Positions 9,159-17,850 of a stretch of 64,000 nucleotides of DNA are shown here, piece by piece. The stretch is taken from the NCBI GenBank assembly GCA_963601185.1, contig CAVCEE010000001.1:186001-250000 (forward strand), in the 5' to 3' direction. Numbering within the stretch: the stretch's first letter is position 1; each line of letters begins with the position of its first letter. Made by a program: the position numbers and the translations under genes. The notes beneath the pieces are model-generated. The model searched no databases, was not told where the DNA came from, and was given only the letters and a program-made list of their open reading frames with translations. The stretch comes from Limisoma sp963601185 (GTDB lineage: Bacteria; Bacteroidota; Bacteroidia; Bacteroidales; Muribaculaceae).

Positions 9159-10448
9159 TTACATTTCGTCGTCAGGGGCGCTCATCGAGTCGCCGATTTT
9201 CTTCCAGAATTTCTTCAAAAAGCGGTTGCCTTCCTTCTGCTCTTTCTTCTCAACCGGCTTGCGCTTCGGCTCTTTCTCTTCCGGCTCTTCGCGGTTGGGA
9301 TCGGCGTATTCGGGCATCGGCGGAATCGACATGCAGTTGACCGATGCCGGGTCTTCGGCAACGGTGTCGATCACCGACAGCAACTGCGGTATCTTTGCCA
9401 GTTCAAGACCTTCGCTCACGCCGGGGAACTGCCCGATGCGCACCGTGCATTTGGTGGCGTCCTGAAGCAGCAGACTGATGTTTTTCAGACGCATGCCGCG
9501 ACCTGTGGCCACGATGGGACGCTGCTCCGGGAATTTGGCGAGCAGCAACTGGTTGCTAACGTTCTGGATTATCTCGCCTGCGCGCGACGACACGTAGTTT
9601 GCCACGTCGGCGGCTGGGATGCCTGCCACGTCGCCGTGAGGCAGACTGTCGCTCGGGGGCATAGCGTCGCCGTAGTTGCGCTTAATCTTCTCCGCCTGCT
9701 CTTCGAGCACGTTGAGCGAGCAGATGTCGCGTGTGATGTTGCGTGAGCCCATAGGAAGCACGGAGAGATATGTCAGGTGGTTGTCCTTGAACGTTGCCAC
9801 GGTGGTGGTTTCCGCGCCGAGGTCAACGTAGGCGCAGCCCAAGCGGCGCTCTTCGCTGGTGAGAAGCACGCGCGACGCGGCTATCGGGGTCACGATGAAG
9901 CCGCACACCTTGATTTTCAGGCGTTCAAACACCATCTGCATGTTGCGGCGCATCTGCTGGCGGCAGAGCACCACATTCATCACCACGTGGAGGTGCTTGC
10001 CGATGCTGCCCACAGGGTTGGCTATGGAAGCCCCATCGAGTTCATACTGTCCGGGGATGATGTCGATGACATTGGCACTTTCGTAGCGCGCTGCCGCTTC
10101 CTGGCGCAGACGGTCGATGAAGTTGCGGCTTATCGGGGTAGTGTCGTCGATGTCGTGGTCAATCTCCACGGCTTCGGTGTGGAGCGACCGTCCGCCGAAG
10201 GCGAGATACACGCCGTCGATCTTGCGCGGTGCTATGTGGGGGTCGTGGCAAATGCGCTGCAGCAGTTCGTTGGTCTTGCTGCACACCTCATCCACGTTGA
10301 CGATGCTGCCGTATCTGACGCATTCGATGATGGGCACTTCGTGGTAGCACACCGGCGAGGCATCGCCCGGCGCTTTGACGAGTGCAACCACTCCGGCAAT
10401 GTGTGAACTGCCGATTTCGAGGGCTACGATATATTTTTTGTCTGCCAT
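9159..10448 (-). CDS. ftsA: Cell division protein FtsA
   Basis: An actin-like membrane tether that anchors FtsZ filaments and recruits later division proteins. The 429-residue product has the ATPase phosphate-1 loop (YIVALEIGSSHIAGVVAL, residues 6-23), an SHS2/1C domain (about 85-165), and the second phosphate loop CAYVDLGAETTTVATFKD (about 207). The tail is unusual for its charge: a Glu/Lys/Pro-rich linker (about 375-405) leads to a basic amphipathic helix (NRFLKKFWKKIGDSM), which would be the membrane-targeting sequence. It follows ftsQ with a 26-nt gap and precedes ftsZ. Confidence 0.96.
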   Translation of the reverse strand: MADKKYIVALEIGSSHIAGVVALVKAPGDASPVCYHEVPIIECVRYGSIVNVDEVCSKTNELLQRICHDPHIAPRKIDGVYLAFGGRSLHTEAVEIDHDIDDTTPISRNFIDRLRQEAAARYESANVIDIIPGQYELDGASIANPVGSIGKHLHVVMNVVLCRQQMRRNMQMVFERLKIKVCGFIVTPIAASRVLLTSEERRLGCAYVDLGAETTTVATFKDNHLTYLSVLPMGSRNITRDICSLNVLEEQAEKIKRNYGDAMPPSDSLPHGDVAGIPAADVANYVSSRAGEIIQNVSNQLLLAKFPEQRPIVATGRGMRLKNISLLLQDATKCTVRIGQFPGVSEGLELAKIPQLLSVIDTVAEDPASVNCMSIPPMPEYADPNREEPEEKEPKRKPVEKKEQKEGNRFLKKFWKKIGDSMSAPDDEM

Positions 10449-10474
10449 ATCTCTTTAGTGTCTAGTTCTTGGTT

Positions 10475-11332
10475 CTATTCCTTGTTCTTTACTATCTGGT
10501 GGCGTGTGGTGTCGGCCACGTGTACCACCTCTTGCTGCGGGTCGGGCGACTCCTCATGCCCGAGTTCGGCGTTGTCCTGGATCCACAGGCGCGGCTTGTC
10601 GTAGCGTTTCGTCGCCACTATCTGTCCGTGCCATTTCAGGGTGATGGTGTCGTAGTAGTCCCAGCCTTTGACGGGAAGCACTTCCTTGTAGAAACGCTTC
10701 AACTTGGCGAACTTCTTGTCGAGGTCGCTCATGTCGCCGAGGTTCACTATCAGCCCGGTGGTCTTCGGCACGATGTAGATGTTCCGGCGGTCTGCCACCT
10801 TGATGGCCGACACCAGCGCGTCTACGTCGGGGTGCTCACTCAGGTAGTCTACCAGCGGCAGCAACTGCGTGGCTGGGTACTGCTTGCTGAAGTGTCCTTC
10901 AGCCACCGGCACGTCGAGGAAGAAGCCTGAGTTGGCTGGCACGTGCTTGCCTGCCCGGTTGATGTAGTACGACGCGCCGCCGTCAAACACCCTCAGCACC
11001 GGCTGCACCGGCTGCAGGTCGATGCGCACAGTGTTGTCGCTGCAGGTGTAGCACTGCACGTGCTCCACGTAGTACTGGCTGTCGAACGTGCGTTCCATCT
11101 TCTCGATGTCGATGTCCGTGACCGGACGCCCTTTCACCTTGAAGCCGAGGCGGTCAACCTCCGAGAGGATAAACCTGTCGGTGATAAACCGCAGCGAGTC
11201 GTTGGGGCTTTCCACATGCGCGACGACGCCGCTGCACTTGGCTTCACGCCGGGCGGCACCTGTCCAGACGAATGCGGCTACAGCGTAGACCACAACGAGG
11301 ACTGTCGATATGTAGAACACCGTTTTTTTCAA
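10475..11332 (-). CDS. ftsQ: Cell division protein FtsQ/DivIB
   Basis: A bitopic membrane protein linking early and late division proteins. Residues 4-24 form one transmembrane helix (VFYISTVLVVVYAVAAFVWTG), followed by a periplasmic POTRA-like segment (about 40-115, with RFILSEVDRLGF and DIEKMERTFDSQYYVEHVQC) and a beta domain. Sequence identity to proteobacterial FtsQ is low; the call rests on topology and on its place between murC and ftsA. The start appears to be TTG: the codon lies in a TTGA overlap with the murC stop and is followed at once by the lysines and membrane helix. No ATG is found at a sensible position. Confidence 0.88.
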   Translation of the reverse strand: MKKTVFYISTVLVVVYAVAAFVWTGAARREAKCSGVVAHVESPNDSLRFITDRFILSEVDRLGFKVKGRPVTDIDIEKMERTFDSQYYVEHVQCYTCSDNTVRIDLQPVQPVLRVFDGGASYYINRAGKHVPANSGFFLDVPVAEGHFSKQYPATQLLPLVDYLSEHPDVDALVSAIKVADRRNIYIVPKTTGLIVNLGDMSDLDKKFAKLKRFYKEVLPVKGWDYYDTITLKWHGQIVATKRYDKPRLWIQDNAELGHEESPDPQQEVVHVADTTRHQIVKNKE

Positions 11333-12717
11333 TGCTTCTGCTTCGCTATTTCACAAATTTGAGGCAGAAGATTGCACACATCGCCTGCTCCTGCTGTCAA
11401 AAGTACGTCAAAATTATGGTTTTTTATCATTTCTACCAAAGAATTTCGCTCGCAAAGCACTTTGCTTTTGCATTTTATGTCTTTGAAGATGATTTCCGAG
11501 GTCACTCCCTCAATAGGCAGTTCGCGCGCCGGGTAGATGTTGAGCAGTATCACGTCGTCGGCAAGCGACAGTGCCTCGGCAAACTGGGGCGCAAAGTCGC
11601 GAGTGCGCGTGTAGAGGTGGGGCTGGAACACTACGGTGAGCCGGCGTTCGGGATAGAGGTCCTTGACGGAGCGGATGCTGGCCTTGAGTTCGTCGGGGTG
11701 GTGGGCATAGTCGTCGATGATGACCTTGCCTTGAGCGCCGGGCTCTTTGAGCCAGAACTCGAAGCGGCGTTTTGCGCCGAGGAATGTGCCTATGGCTTGG
11801 CGGAGGGTGTCGTCGTCGACTCCTGCCAACTGGCACACTGCCATGGCTGCCACGGCGTTCTCTATGTTGATGTCGACGGGCACTCCAAGGTTAACGTCGG
11901 CGATGCGTCCCTTAGGGCTTACGAAGTCGAACACTATCTCGCCATTGCCCTTGCGCACGTTCTCGGCGTGGAAGTCGCCCTCGTTGCGCGAGTAGTGGTA
12001 CACGGTCACACCTTCCTGTGGGCGTGGACGCAGTTTGAGCCCTGTGTGGCAGATGAGCGTGCCGCCCGGCTGGATGAGTTCGGTGAAGTGCGCGAAACTC
12101 TCCAGATAGGCTTCCTCGGTGCCGTAGATGTCGAGGTGGTCGGGGTCGGTGGCTGTGACCACGGCGATGTAGGGGTTGAGCCAGTGGAACGAGCGGTCGA
12201 ATTCGTCCGCCTCAATCACGGTGTAGGGGCTGCTGTCGCTGAGCATAAAGTTGCTGTCGTAGTTGCGCAGAATGCCGCCGAGAAAGGCGTTGCAGCCTAT
12301 CTGTGAGGAGTGGAGTATGTGGGCTGCCATACTCGACGTGGTGGTCTTGCCGTGTGTGCCTGAGAAGCACAGTCCCTTGGACTCGTGAGTGAGCAGTCCG
12401 AGCACCTGCGCGCGCTTCATCACGGTAAATCCGCCGTCGCGGAAATACGTCAGTCCGGGATGCTCCGCCGGGATGGCAGGGGTGTAGACTACGAGTGTGG
12501 TGTCCTTGTCGCGGCAGTAGTCGGGAATGAGGTCGGCGCTGTCGTCGTAGACGATTGCCGCGCCCTCTTTTGTCAGTTCGTCGGTGAGGTCGGTGCGTGT
12601 GCGGTCGTAGCCAGCCACTTTCAGACCCTTCGACAGGTAGTATCTCACGAGGGCTGCCATGCCTATGCCGCCGGCACCCACGAAATATACGCTTTTGTAT
12701 TGCTTCTTTTCAGTCAT
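11329..12717 (-). CDS. murC: UDP-N-acetylmuramate--L-alanine ligase
   Basis: Adds L-alanine to UDP-MurNAc, the first amino acid of the peptidoglycan stem. The 462-residue protein has the N-terminal Rossmann domain with YFVGAGGIGMAALVRYYLS (residues 10-28), the Mur-ligase P-loop FSGTHGKTTTSSMAA (about 118) and the central domain motif TVIEADEFDRSFHWLNP (about 171). A C-terminal domain carries IIDDYAHHPDELKASI (about 333), the MurC-type DDYAHHP signature. Its stop codon overlaps the FtsQ start. Confidence 0.97.
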   Translation of the reverse strand: MTEKKQYKSVYFVGAGGIGMAALVRYYLSKGLKVAGYDRTRTDLTDELTKEGAAIVYDDSADLIPDYCRDKDTTLVVYTPAIPAEHPGLTYFRDGGFTVMKRAQVLGLLTHESKGLCFSGTHGKTTTSSMAAHILHSSQIGCNAFLGGILRNYDSNFMLSDSSPYTVIEADEFDRSFHWLNPYIAVVTATDPDHLDIYGTEEAYLESFAHFTELIQPGGTLICHTGLKLRPRPQEGVTVYHYSRNEGDFHAENVRKGNGEIVFDFVSPKGRIADVNLGVPVDINIENAVAAMAVCQLAGVDDDTLRQAIGTFLGAKRRFEFWLKEPGAQGKVIIDDYAHHPDELKASIRSVKDLYPERRLTVVFQPHLYTRTRDFAPQFAEALSLADDVILLNIYPARELPIEGVTSEIIFKDIKCKSKVLCERNSLVEMIKNHNFDVLLTAGAGDVCNLLPQICEIAKQKH

Positions 12718-12747
12718 TTCTTTTAGTTTGCTTTGTCGGTTTTTGCG

Positions 12748-13857
12748 TTATTGTCCCACAATCTGCATCACGCGGTCCACGATGTCGGCAACGGCGTTGC
12801 GGTGAGCCATCTTGGCGATGTTGTCGGAGAGCGTGGCGAGTCGCTTGTCGTCGCCCACGAGGGCGAGGGCTTCCTTCACGAGGCTCTCTGCGGCATCGGC
12901 ATCGCGAACCATCACGGCGGCGTTGCGCTCCACGAGGGCGAGGGCGTTCTTTGTCTGGTGGTCTTCAGCCACGTTGGGCGACGGCACCAGCAGTGCTGCC
13001 TTGCCGAGCAACTGGAGTTCGGAAATCGAACTTGCGCCGGCTCTCGACACCACGAGGTCGGCGGCGCGGTAGGCTTCGTCCATATTGGTCACGAATGCCT
13101 GTTGCACCACGTTGCCGGGCTTCTTCTCCGCCATAGTGGCTTGCGCCTGGGAGTCGTAGACCTTGCCGGTTTGCCATATCACCTGCACGCTGTCTGTGGC
13201 CTTGATGGTGTCGAGCGCAGCCGCGATGCAGTTGTTCACGGTGCGTGCGCCGAGCGAGCCGCCGACCACGAGGATGGTGCGCTTGTCGGGGTCGAGGCCA
13301 AACTTCCGTCGCGCTTCCTGCGGCGAAAGGGGACAGTTGAGGATGTTTTGTCGCACCGGGTTGCCGGTGACGAGAATTTTGTCGGCAGGGAAGAACTTGT
13401 CCATACCGTCGTATGCCACGCAGATGGCATCAGCCTTCTGTGCCAGCAGTTTGTTGGTCACTCCGGCGTATGAGTTCTGCTCCTGGATGAGCGTGGGCAC
13501 ACCGCGCTTCTGCGCCTCCTTGAGCATCGGGCCGCTGGCATAGCCGCCAACGCCGATGGCAATGTCGGGATTGAAGTCCTTGAGTATCTTTTTTGCCAAA
13601 CGCATGCTCTTGAGCAGACGTGCCACAACCTTGATGTTGCGCAGCAGGTGCTTGCGGTCGAAGCCGCTCACGGGCAAGCCTACAATCTTGTAGCCGGCAG
13701 CCGGCACTTTTTCCATCTCCATTCGGTTTTCGGCTCCCACAAAGAGTATCTCCGCATCGGGACGGCGCTCTTTGATGCCGTTGGCGATCGACAGGGCAGG
13801 GAAGATGTGTCCGCCTGTTCCGCCTCCACTAATCAGCACATTCAGTTTTTTCTTCAT
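12748..13857 (-). CDS. murG: UDP-N-acetylglucosamine--N-acetylmuramyl-(pentapeptide) pyrophosphoryl-undecaprenol N-acetylglucosamine transferase
   Basis: Converts lipid I to lipid II on the cytoplasmic membrane face. The protein (369 residues, normal size) is a GT-B enzyme. The N-terminal loop is LISGGGTGGHIFPALSIAN (about residues 8-26), the membrane-association patch and IGVGGYASGPMLKEAQKRGV lie near 100, and the C-terminal UDP-GlcNAc site contains VVGGSLGARTVN (about 188) and VVSRAGASSISELQLLGKAA (about 262). The start at MKKKLNVLISGG was preferred over a 26-codon upstream extension because the loop must begin close to the N-terminus and this start clears ftsW. Confidence 0.97.
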   Translation of the reverse strand: MKKKLNVLISGGGTGGHIFPALSIANGIKERRPDAEILFVGAENRMEMEKVPAAGYKIVGLPVSGFDRKHLLRNIKVVARLLKSMRLAKKILKDFNPDIAIGVGGYASGPMLKEAQKRGVPTLIQEQNSYAGVTNKLLAQKADAICVAYDGMDKFFPADKILVTGNPVRQNILNCPLSPQEARRKFGLDPDKRTILVVGGSLGARTVNNCIAAALDTIKATDSVQVIWQTGKVYDSQAQATMAEKKPGNVVQQAFVTNMDEAYRAADLVVSRAGASSISELQLLGKAALLVPSPNVAEDHQTKNALALVERNAAVMVRDADAAESLVKEALALVGDDKRLATLSDNIAKMAHRNAVADIVDRVMQIVGQ

Positions 13858-13906
13858 ATCCTGTAGTTTCTGTGGCATGCCGACTGTTGCCGGCGTGCCT
13901 GTTTCG

Positions 13907-15196
13907 TTATTTGTCTTTAGTAGGGTTGGCAACACGCATGCGCTCCGGCATTGCCTCGTCTTCGCGGCGTGCGTCCTTCGCTTTGTCGCTCTGTGTGGCT
14001 GTGCGGCTCACGCTGAGCATCACTCCGAAGGCTATGCTGGTCACTATCACCGACGTTCCGCCCTTGGATATCAGCGGCAACGGCTGTCCCGACACGGGGA
14101 ACACTCCGGTGTTGATGGCGATGTGGAAGAATGCTTGAAGCACTATCATCACCGCCGCGCCCATCACCAGAAAGGCGGGGAATGCGCGGTTGCACCGTCG
14201 GGCTATTCCGCCGGCTCGTATCAGCAGGGTGAAATAGAGCCCTATGAGACCCACTCCGCCCAAGAAGCCGAGGTCCTCCACGACGATGGAAAACACATAG
14301 TCGGAGAATGCCAGCGGCAGACGGCTGCACTCGCGCGAGTTGCCGGGCAACACACCTGTGATGCCGCCGTTGGCCTGTGCCATATAGGAGTACATCTCCT
14401 GGTCGTTGGTCGACGTTATCGGCTCAAGGTACATCGGGGTTTTCCACCGCTGGATGTAGCGGTCGATGCGCGCCTGCCACGTCTTGTCGCGCAACTGTCC
14501 TTTGCCGGTATCTTCCACCTGCTCGGTCTTGTCGAGGTCGTCGAGCGACGAGGCTTCGATTTTCTTCTTGATGGCATAGCCGCAGACTAGAATAAGTACA
14601 GATACCATTGCCGTTATCAAGAAATTCTTGTAGTTGATTTTCCCGATTACCAGAAGCGATGCGCTGACACAGATAAACAGCAGGGTGTTGGTCATGCCTT
14701 GCATCACCAACAAAAAGCTGAAGAGAAGCACGATTCCCAGTGAGATCCACATGCCTGTGTTCTTGATACGCCCGAGTTTGCGGTCGATGGTGGATGCCAT
14801 CACAAACGACAGCATAAACACTATCGCCAACTTGGCGAACTCTGCCGGCTGGAGCGTGAATCCAAGCAGGTGCACGGCGCGCTGTGCGCCGTTGATGGTC
14901 TTGCCGAAGACGCCGGCATAAATCATCAGGAAAAGGGTCGCGACGCTGAATAGGATGCCGCCTTTCAGATAGCGCACATAGTTGAGCCGCGCGCAGGATA
15001 TCATGATAACGACTCCCAATGCCAGAAACATCAGTTGCTTGAACATCGGACCGAGCGCACTGCTCACGATTTCGCGGCTCGATGCGCTGTAACTTTCCAC
15101 AATCGACACCAGTACGAGTGTGATGTAGATGCCGATGATGTAGGTGTCGGCCTTGCCGACTGCCTTGTTTTTGGCCTTTATCGCTGTTTCTGCCAT
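13907..15196 (-). CDS. ftsW: Lipid II glycosyltransferase FtsW (SEDS family)
   Basis: A polytopic SEDS protein that polymerises lipid II at the septum together with the penicillin-binding protein encoded upstream. The 429 residues form about ten membrane helices. Conserved stretches include GAQRAVHLLGFTLQPAEFAKLA (about 113-134), the large extracytoplasmic loop ending AQANGGITGVLPGNSRE (about 290-306) and the terminal LPLISKGGTSVIVTSIAFGVML (about 380-401), all characteristic of FtsW/RodA. Location between murD and murG identifies it as FtsW rather than RodA. The start was set at MAETAIKAKNKAVG, the in-frame ATG preceded by a GGAAGG-like stretch. Confidence 0.96.
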   Translation of the reverse strand: MAETAIKAKNKAVGKADTYIIGIYITLVLVSIVESYSASSREIVSSALGPMFKQLMFLALGVVIMISCARLNYVRYLKGGILFSVATLFLMIYAGVFGKTINGAQRAVHLLGFTLQPAEFAKLAIVFMLSFVMASTIDRKLGRIKNTGMWISLGIVLLFSFLLVMQGMTNTLLFICVSASLLVIGKINYKNFLITAMVSVLILVCGYAIKKKIEASSLDDLDKTEQVEDTGKGQLRDKTWQARIDRYIQRWKTPMYLEPITSTNDQEMYSYMAQANGGITGVLPGNSRECSRLPLAFSDYVFSIVVEDLGFLGGVGLIGLYFTLLIRAGGIARRCNRAFPAFLVMGAAVMIVLQAFFHIAINTGVFPVSGQPLPLISKGGTSVIVTSIAFGVMLSVSRTATQSDKAKDARREDEAMPERMRVANPTKDK

Positions 15197-15232
15197 TCTC
15201 TGTGTCCCTTCCCTGTGGTAATTTGTCAACCG

Positions 15233-16579
15233 TTATTTTTTCAGTCGTCTCACTTCGTCCTTGAATTGCCGTCCGCGGTCTTCGTAACTCTTGAAGAGGT
15301 CGAAACTTGCGCAGCAGGGCGACAGCAGCACGGTGTCGCCGTCCTTGGCGAGGCGTGTGGCTTCGCTCACGGCATCGCCCACGCTGTGGGTGTCGGCGAT
15401 TACCGGCACTTTGCCGGCAAAGAATGTCTTGATTTTCTCGTTGTCCTTGCCCATGCACACGATGGCTGACACTTTTTCCCTTACAAACGGCTCGATTTCC
15501 GAGTAGTCGTTACCCTTGTCCTTGCCTCCGAGGATGAGCACCACGGGGGTCTTCATACTTTCGAGGGCATAGTAGCAGGAGTTCACGTTGGTGGCTTTGG
15601 AGTCGTTGACGTAGCGCACGCCGTCGATAGTGTCGACATACTCGAGGCGGTGTTCAACCGACTGGAAGTCGGACAGCGACTTGCGTATCACCTCTTTCTT
15701 GATGTTGAGCAGCGAAGCCGACAAGCCGGCTGCCATCGAGTTGTAGAGGTTGTGGAGACCGTCGAGCGCGAGTTCGCTCACCGGCATCTCGAAGTCGGTC
15801 GCGCCCTCGGCGGTGAAGATGAGTTCGCCGTTCTCGCAGTAGGCTTTTGCGCCTTCCTCGTTGTGCTCGGAGAATGGGAGCATCTTTGCCGTCACGTTGA
15901 TGTGGCGCAGTTGCTCGGCAATCACTGGGTCGTCTTCCCAGAAGATGAACGAGTCGGCCCACGTCTGGTTCTGGATGATGCGGAACTTCGCATTCACGTA
16001 GTTCTGCATCTTGTGGTCGTAGCGGTCGAGGTGGTCGGGGGTGATGTTGAGTAGTACGGCGATGTTGGCCTTGAAATCGTACATATTGTCGAGTTGGAAA
16101 CTGCTCAACTCAATCACATAGACATCGTGGCTGGCAGTGGCAACCTGATAGGCAAGGCTCATGCCCACATTGCCGGCGAGGCCCACGTTGAGACCTGCGT
16201 CTTTGAGGATGTGGTAGGTGAGCATCGTGGTGGTTGTCTTGCCGTTACTACCGGTGATACATACCATCTTAGCGTCGGTGTAGCGGCCGGCAAACTCGAT
16301 TTCGGAGATTACCGGTATGCTCTTTGCCTTTATCTTTTGGATGATAGGTGCTGTGTCGGGGATGCCAGGGCTCTTCACCACTTCGTCGGCGCTGAGGATG
16401 CGCTCTTCGCTGTGGTGGCCTTCTTCCCAGTTGATATCGTACTCGTCAAGACGTGCCTTGTATTTGTCGGCAATGCTTCCCATGTCGGAAAGCCATACGT
16501 CCATTCCCTTTACTTTTGCGAGGACTGCGGCTCCCACGCCGCTCTCTCCTCCGCCAAGCACTGCAATTCTTCGAGTCAT
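15233..16579 (-). CDS. murD: UDP-N-acetylmuramoylalanine--D-glutamate ligase
   Basis: Adds D-glutamate to UDP-MurNAc-L-Ala. The 448-residue product has an N-terminal Rossmann motif (IAVLGGGESGVGAAVLAK, residues 5-22), the Mur-ligase P-loop (CITGSNGKTTTTMLTYHIL, about 107), a central ELSSFQLDNM motif (about 157), the NITPDHLDRYDHKM segment (about 177) and the C-terminal VNDSKATNVNSCYYALESM (about 315). Its start overlaps the mraY stop by one base, implying coupled translation. Confidence 0.97.
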   Translation of the reverse strand: MTRRIAVLGGGESGVGAAVLAKVKGMDVWLSDMGSIADKYKARLDEYDINWEEGHHSEERILSADEVVKSPGIPDTAPIIQKIKAKSIPVISEIEFAGRYTDAKMVCITGSNGKTTTTMLTYHILKDAGLNVGLAGNVGMSLAYQVATASHDVYVIELSSFQLDNMYDFKANIAVLLNITPDHLDRYDHKMQNYVNAKFRIIQNQTWADSFIFWEDDPVIAEQLRHINVTAKMLPFSEHNEEGAKAYCENGELIFTAEGATDFEMPVSELALDGLHNLYNSMAAGLSASLLNIKKEVIRKSLSDFQSVEHRLEYVDTIDGVRYVNDSKATNVNSCYYALESMKTPVVLILGGKDKGNDYSEIEPFVREKVSAIVCMGKDNEKIKTFFAGKVPVIADTHSVGDAVSEATRLAKDGDTVLLSPCCASFDLFKSYEDRGRQFKDEVRRLKK

Positions 16580-17844
16580 TATCGTATTTTTAAAGTTATG
16601 AATGTCAATATAGCAAGGAATATCCCGATGATCCAGAAACGCACGGTAATCTTCGACTCAGGGATGGCGTTGAACGGATGCTGCCAGAGCACTCCCTTGT
16701 CGCCGGTGCCCTGCTTCTGGAAATGGTGGTGGAGCGGTGCCATCTTGAAGATGCGTCGTCCGGTGCCGGTCTTGCGACGTGTGTACTTGAAATAAGCGGT
16801 CTGCGCAATCACCGACAGGTTCTCTACAAGGAAGATGCCGCAGAGTATCGGGATGAGTAACTCCTTGCGGATGAGGATGGAGAACACGGCGATGATGCCT
16901 CCGAGAGTGAGGCTGCCGGTGTCGCCCATAAATACCTGTGCCGGATAGGCGTTGTACCACAGGAAGCCTACCAGTGCGCCGATAAATGCCGCCGCATACA
17001 CCATCAGTTCGCCGCTGCCGGGGATATACATGATGTTGAGGTAGGAGGAGTAGATGATGTTGCCGCCGAGATAGCACATCACGGCGAGCGCGACTCCGAT
17101 GATTGCCGAGGTGCCTGTGGCGAGGCCGTCGATGCCGTCGGTGAGGTTGGCGCCGTTAGATACGGCTGCCACCACGAAGATGGTCACGAGGATGAAAAGT
17201 ATCCATCCGCCAGTCTCGGCGTGTTTGCCCATCCACTGGGTGAACCACGAGTATTTCATGTTATTGCCCTTCACAAACGGTATGGTGGTGATGGGCTGTT
17301 TCTCTTCCTGCGACTTGTAGGTCACTTCAATCTGGTGGCTGTCGTTCTGGCTGCGTGTCTCGATGTTCTCGCGCACCACGATGTCGGGGCTGAGATACAT
17401 TGTCAGCCCGACGAGCAGTCCTACGCCCACCTGGCCGATAATCTTGAACTTGCCGGCAAGGCCGTCCTTGTTGTGCTTGGCGAGTTTCTTGTAGTCGTCG
17501 AGGAAGCCGAGCAGTCCGAAGAGCAGCGTTGACACAACCATCAGAATCATATACACGTTGGTGAAGTCGCCGAGAAGCAGACACGGGATGATGATCGACA
17601 CGATGATGATGATGCCGCCCATCGTCGGTGTGCCCGACTTGCTCATCTGACCCTCAAGACCGAGGTTACGCACAATCTCACCGACCTGCATCAGTTGCAG
17701 GCGGTCGATGATGCGGCGGCCTACGACCGTGGCTATGAGTATCGACAGTATCAGCGCCATTCCCGAACGGAAGGTGAGATAGTCAAACAGTCGTGCGCCA
17801 GGCACGTTGAACTGTTGTAGATAGTCAAATAAATGATACAGCAT
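16579..17844 (-). CDS. mraY: Phospho-N-acetylmuramoyl-pentapeptide transferase
   Basis: Transfers phospho-MurNAc-pentapeptide onto undecaprenyl phosphate to make lipid I in the inner membrane. About ten helices are present, with the cytoplasmic motifs KSGTPTMGGIIII (about 69), FLDDYKKLAKHNKDGLAGK (about 115) and NLTDGIDGLATG (about 234), and the C-terminal MAPLHHHFQKQG (about 368). At 421 residues it is about 60 longer than the E. coli enzyme; the extra sequence lies in a loop (about 170-225, rich in charged residues) before NMKYSWFTQW. Such inserts are, as I recall, usual in Bacteroidetes. Confidence 0.96.
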   Translation of the reverse strand: MLYHLFDYLQQFNVPGARLFDYLTFRSGMALILSILIATVVGRRIIDRLQLMQVGEIVRNLGLEGQMSKSGTPTMGGIIIIVSIIIPCLLLGDFTNVYMILMVVSTLLFGLLGFLDDYKKLAKHNKDGLAGKFKIIGQVGVGLLVGLTMYLSPDIVVRENIETRSQNDSHQIEVTYKSQEEKQPITTIPFVKGNNMKYSWFTQWMGKHAETGGWILFILVTIFVVAAVSNGANLTDGIDGLATGTSAIIGVALAVMCYLGGNIIYSSYLNIMYIPGSGELMVYAAAFIGALVGFLWYNAYPAQVFMGDTGSLTLGGIIAVFSILIRKELLIPILCGIFLVENLSVIAQTAYFKYTRRKTGTGRRIFKMAPLHHHFQKQGTGDKGVLWQHPFNAIPESKITVRFWIIGIFLAILTFITLKIR

Positions 17845-17850
17845 TGTGCT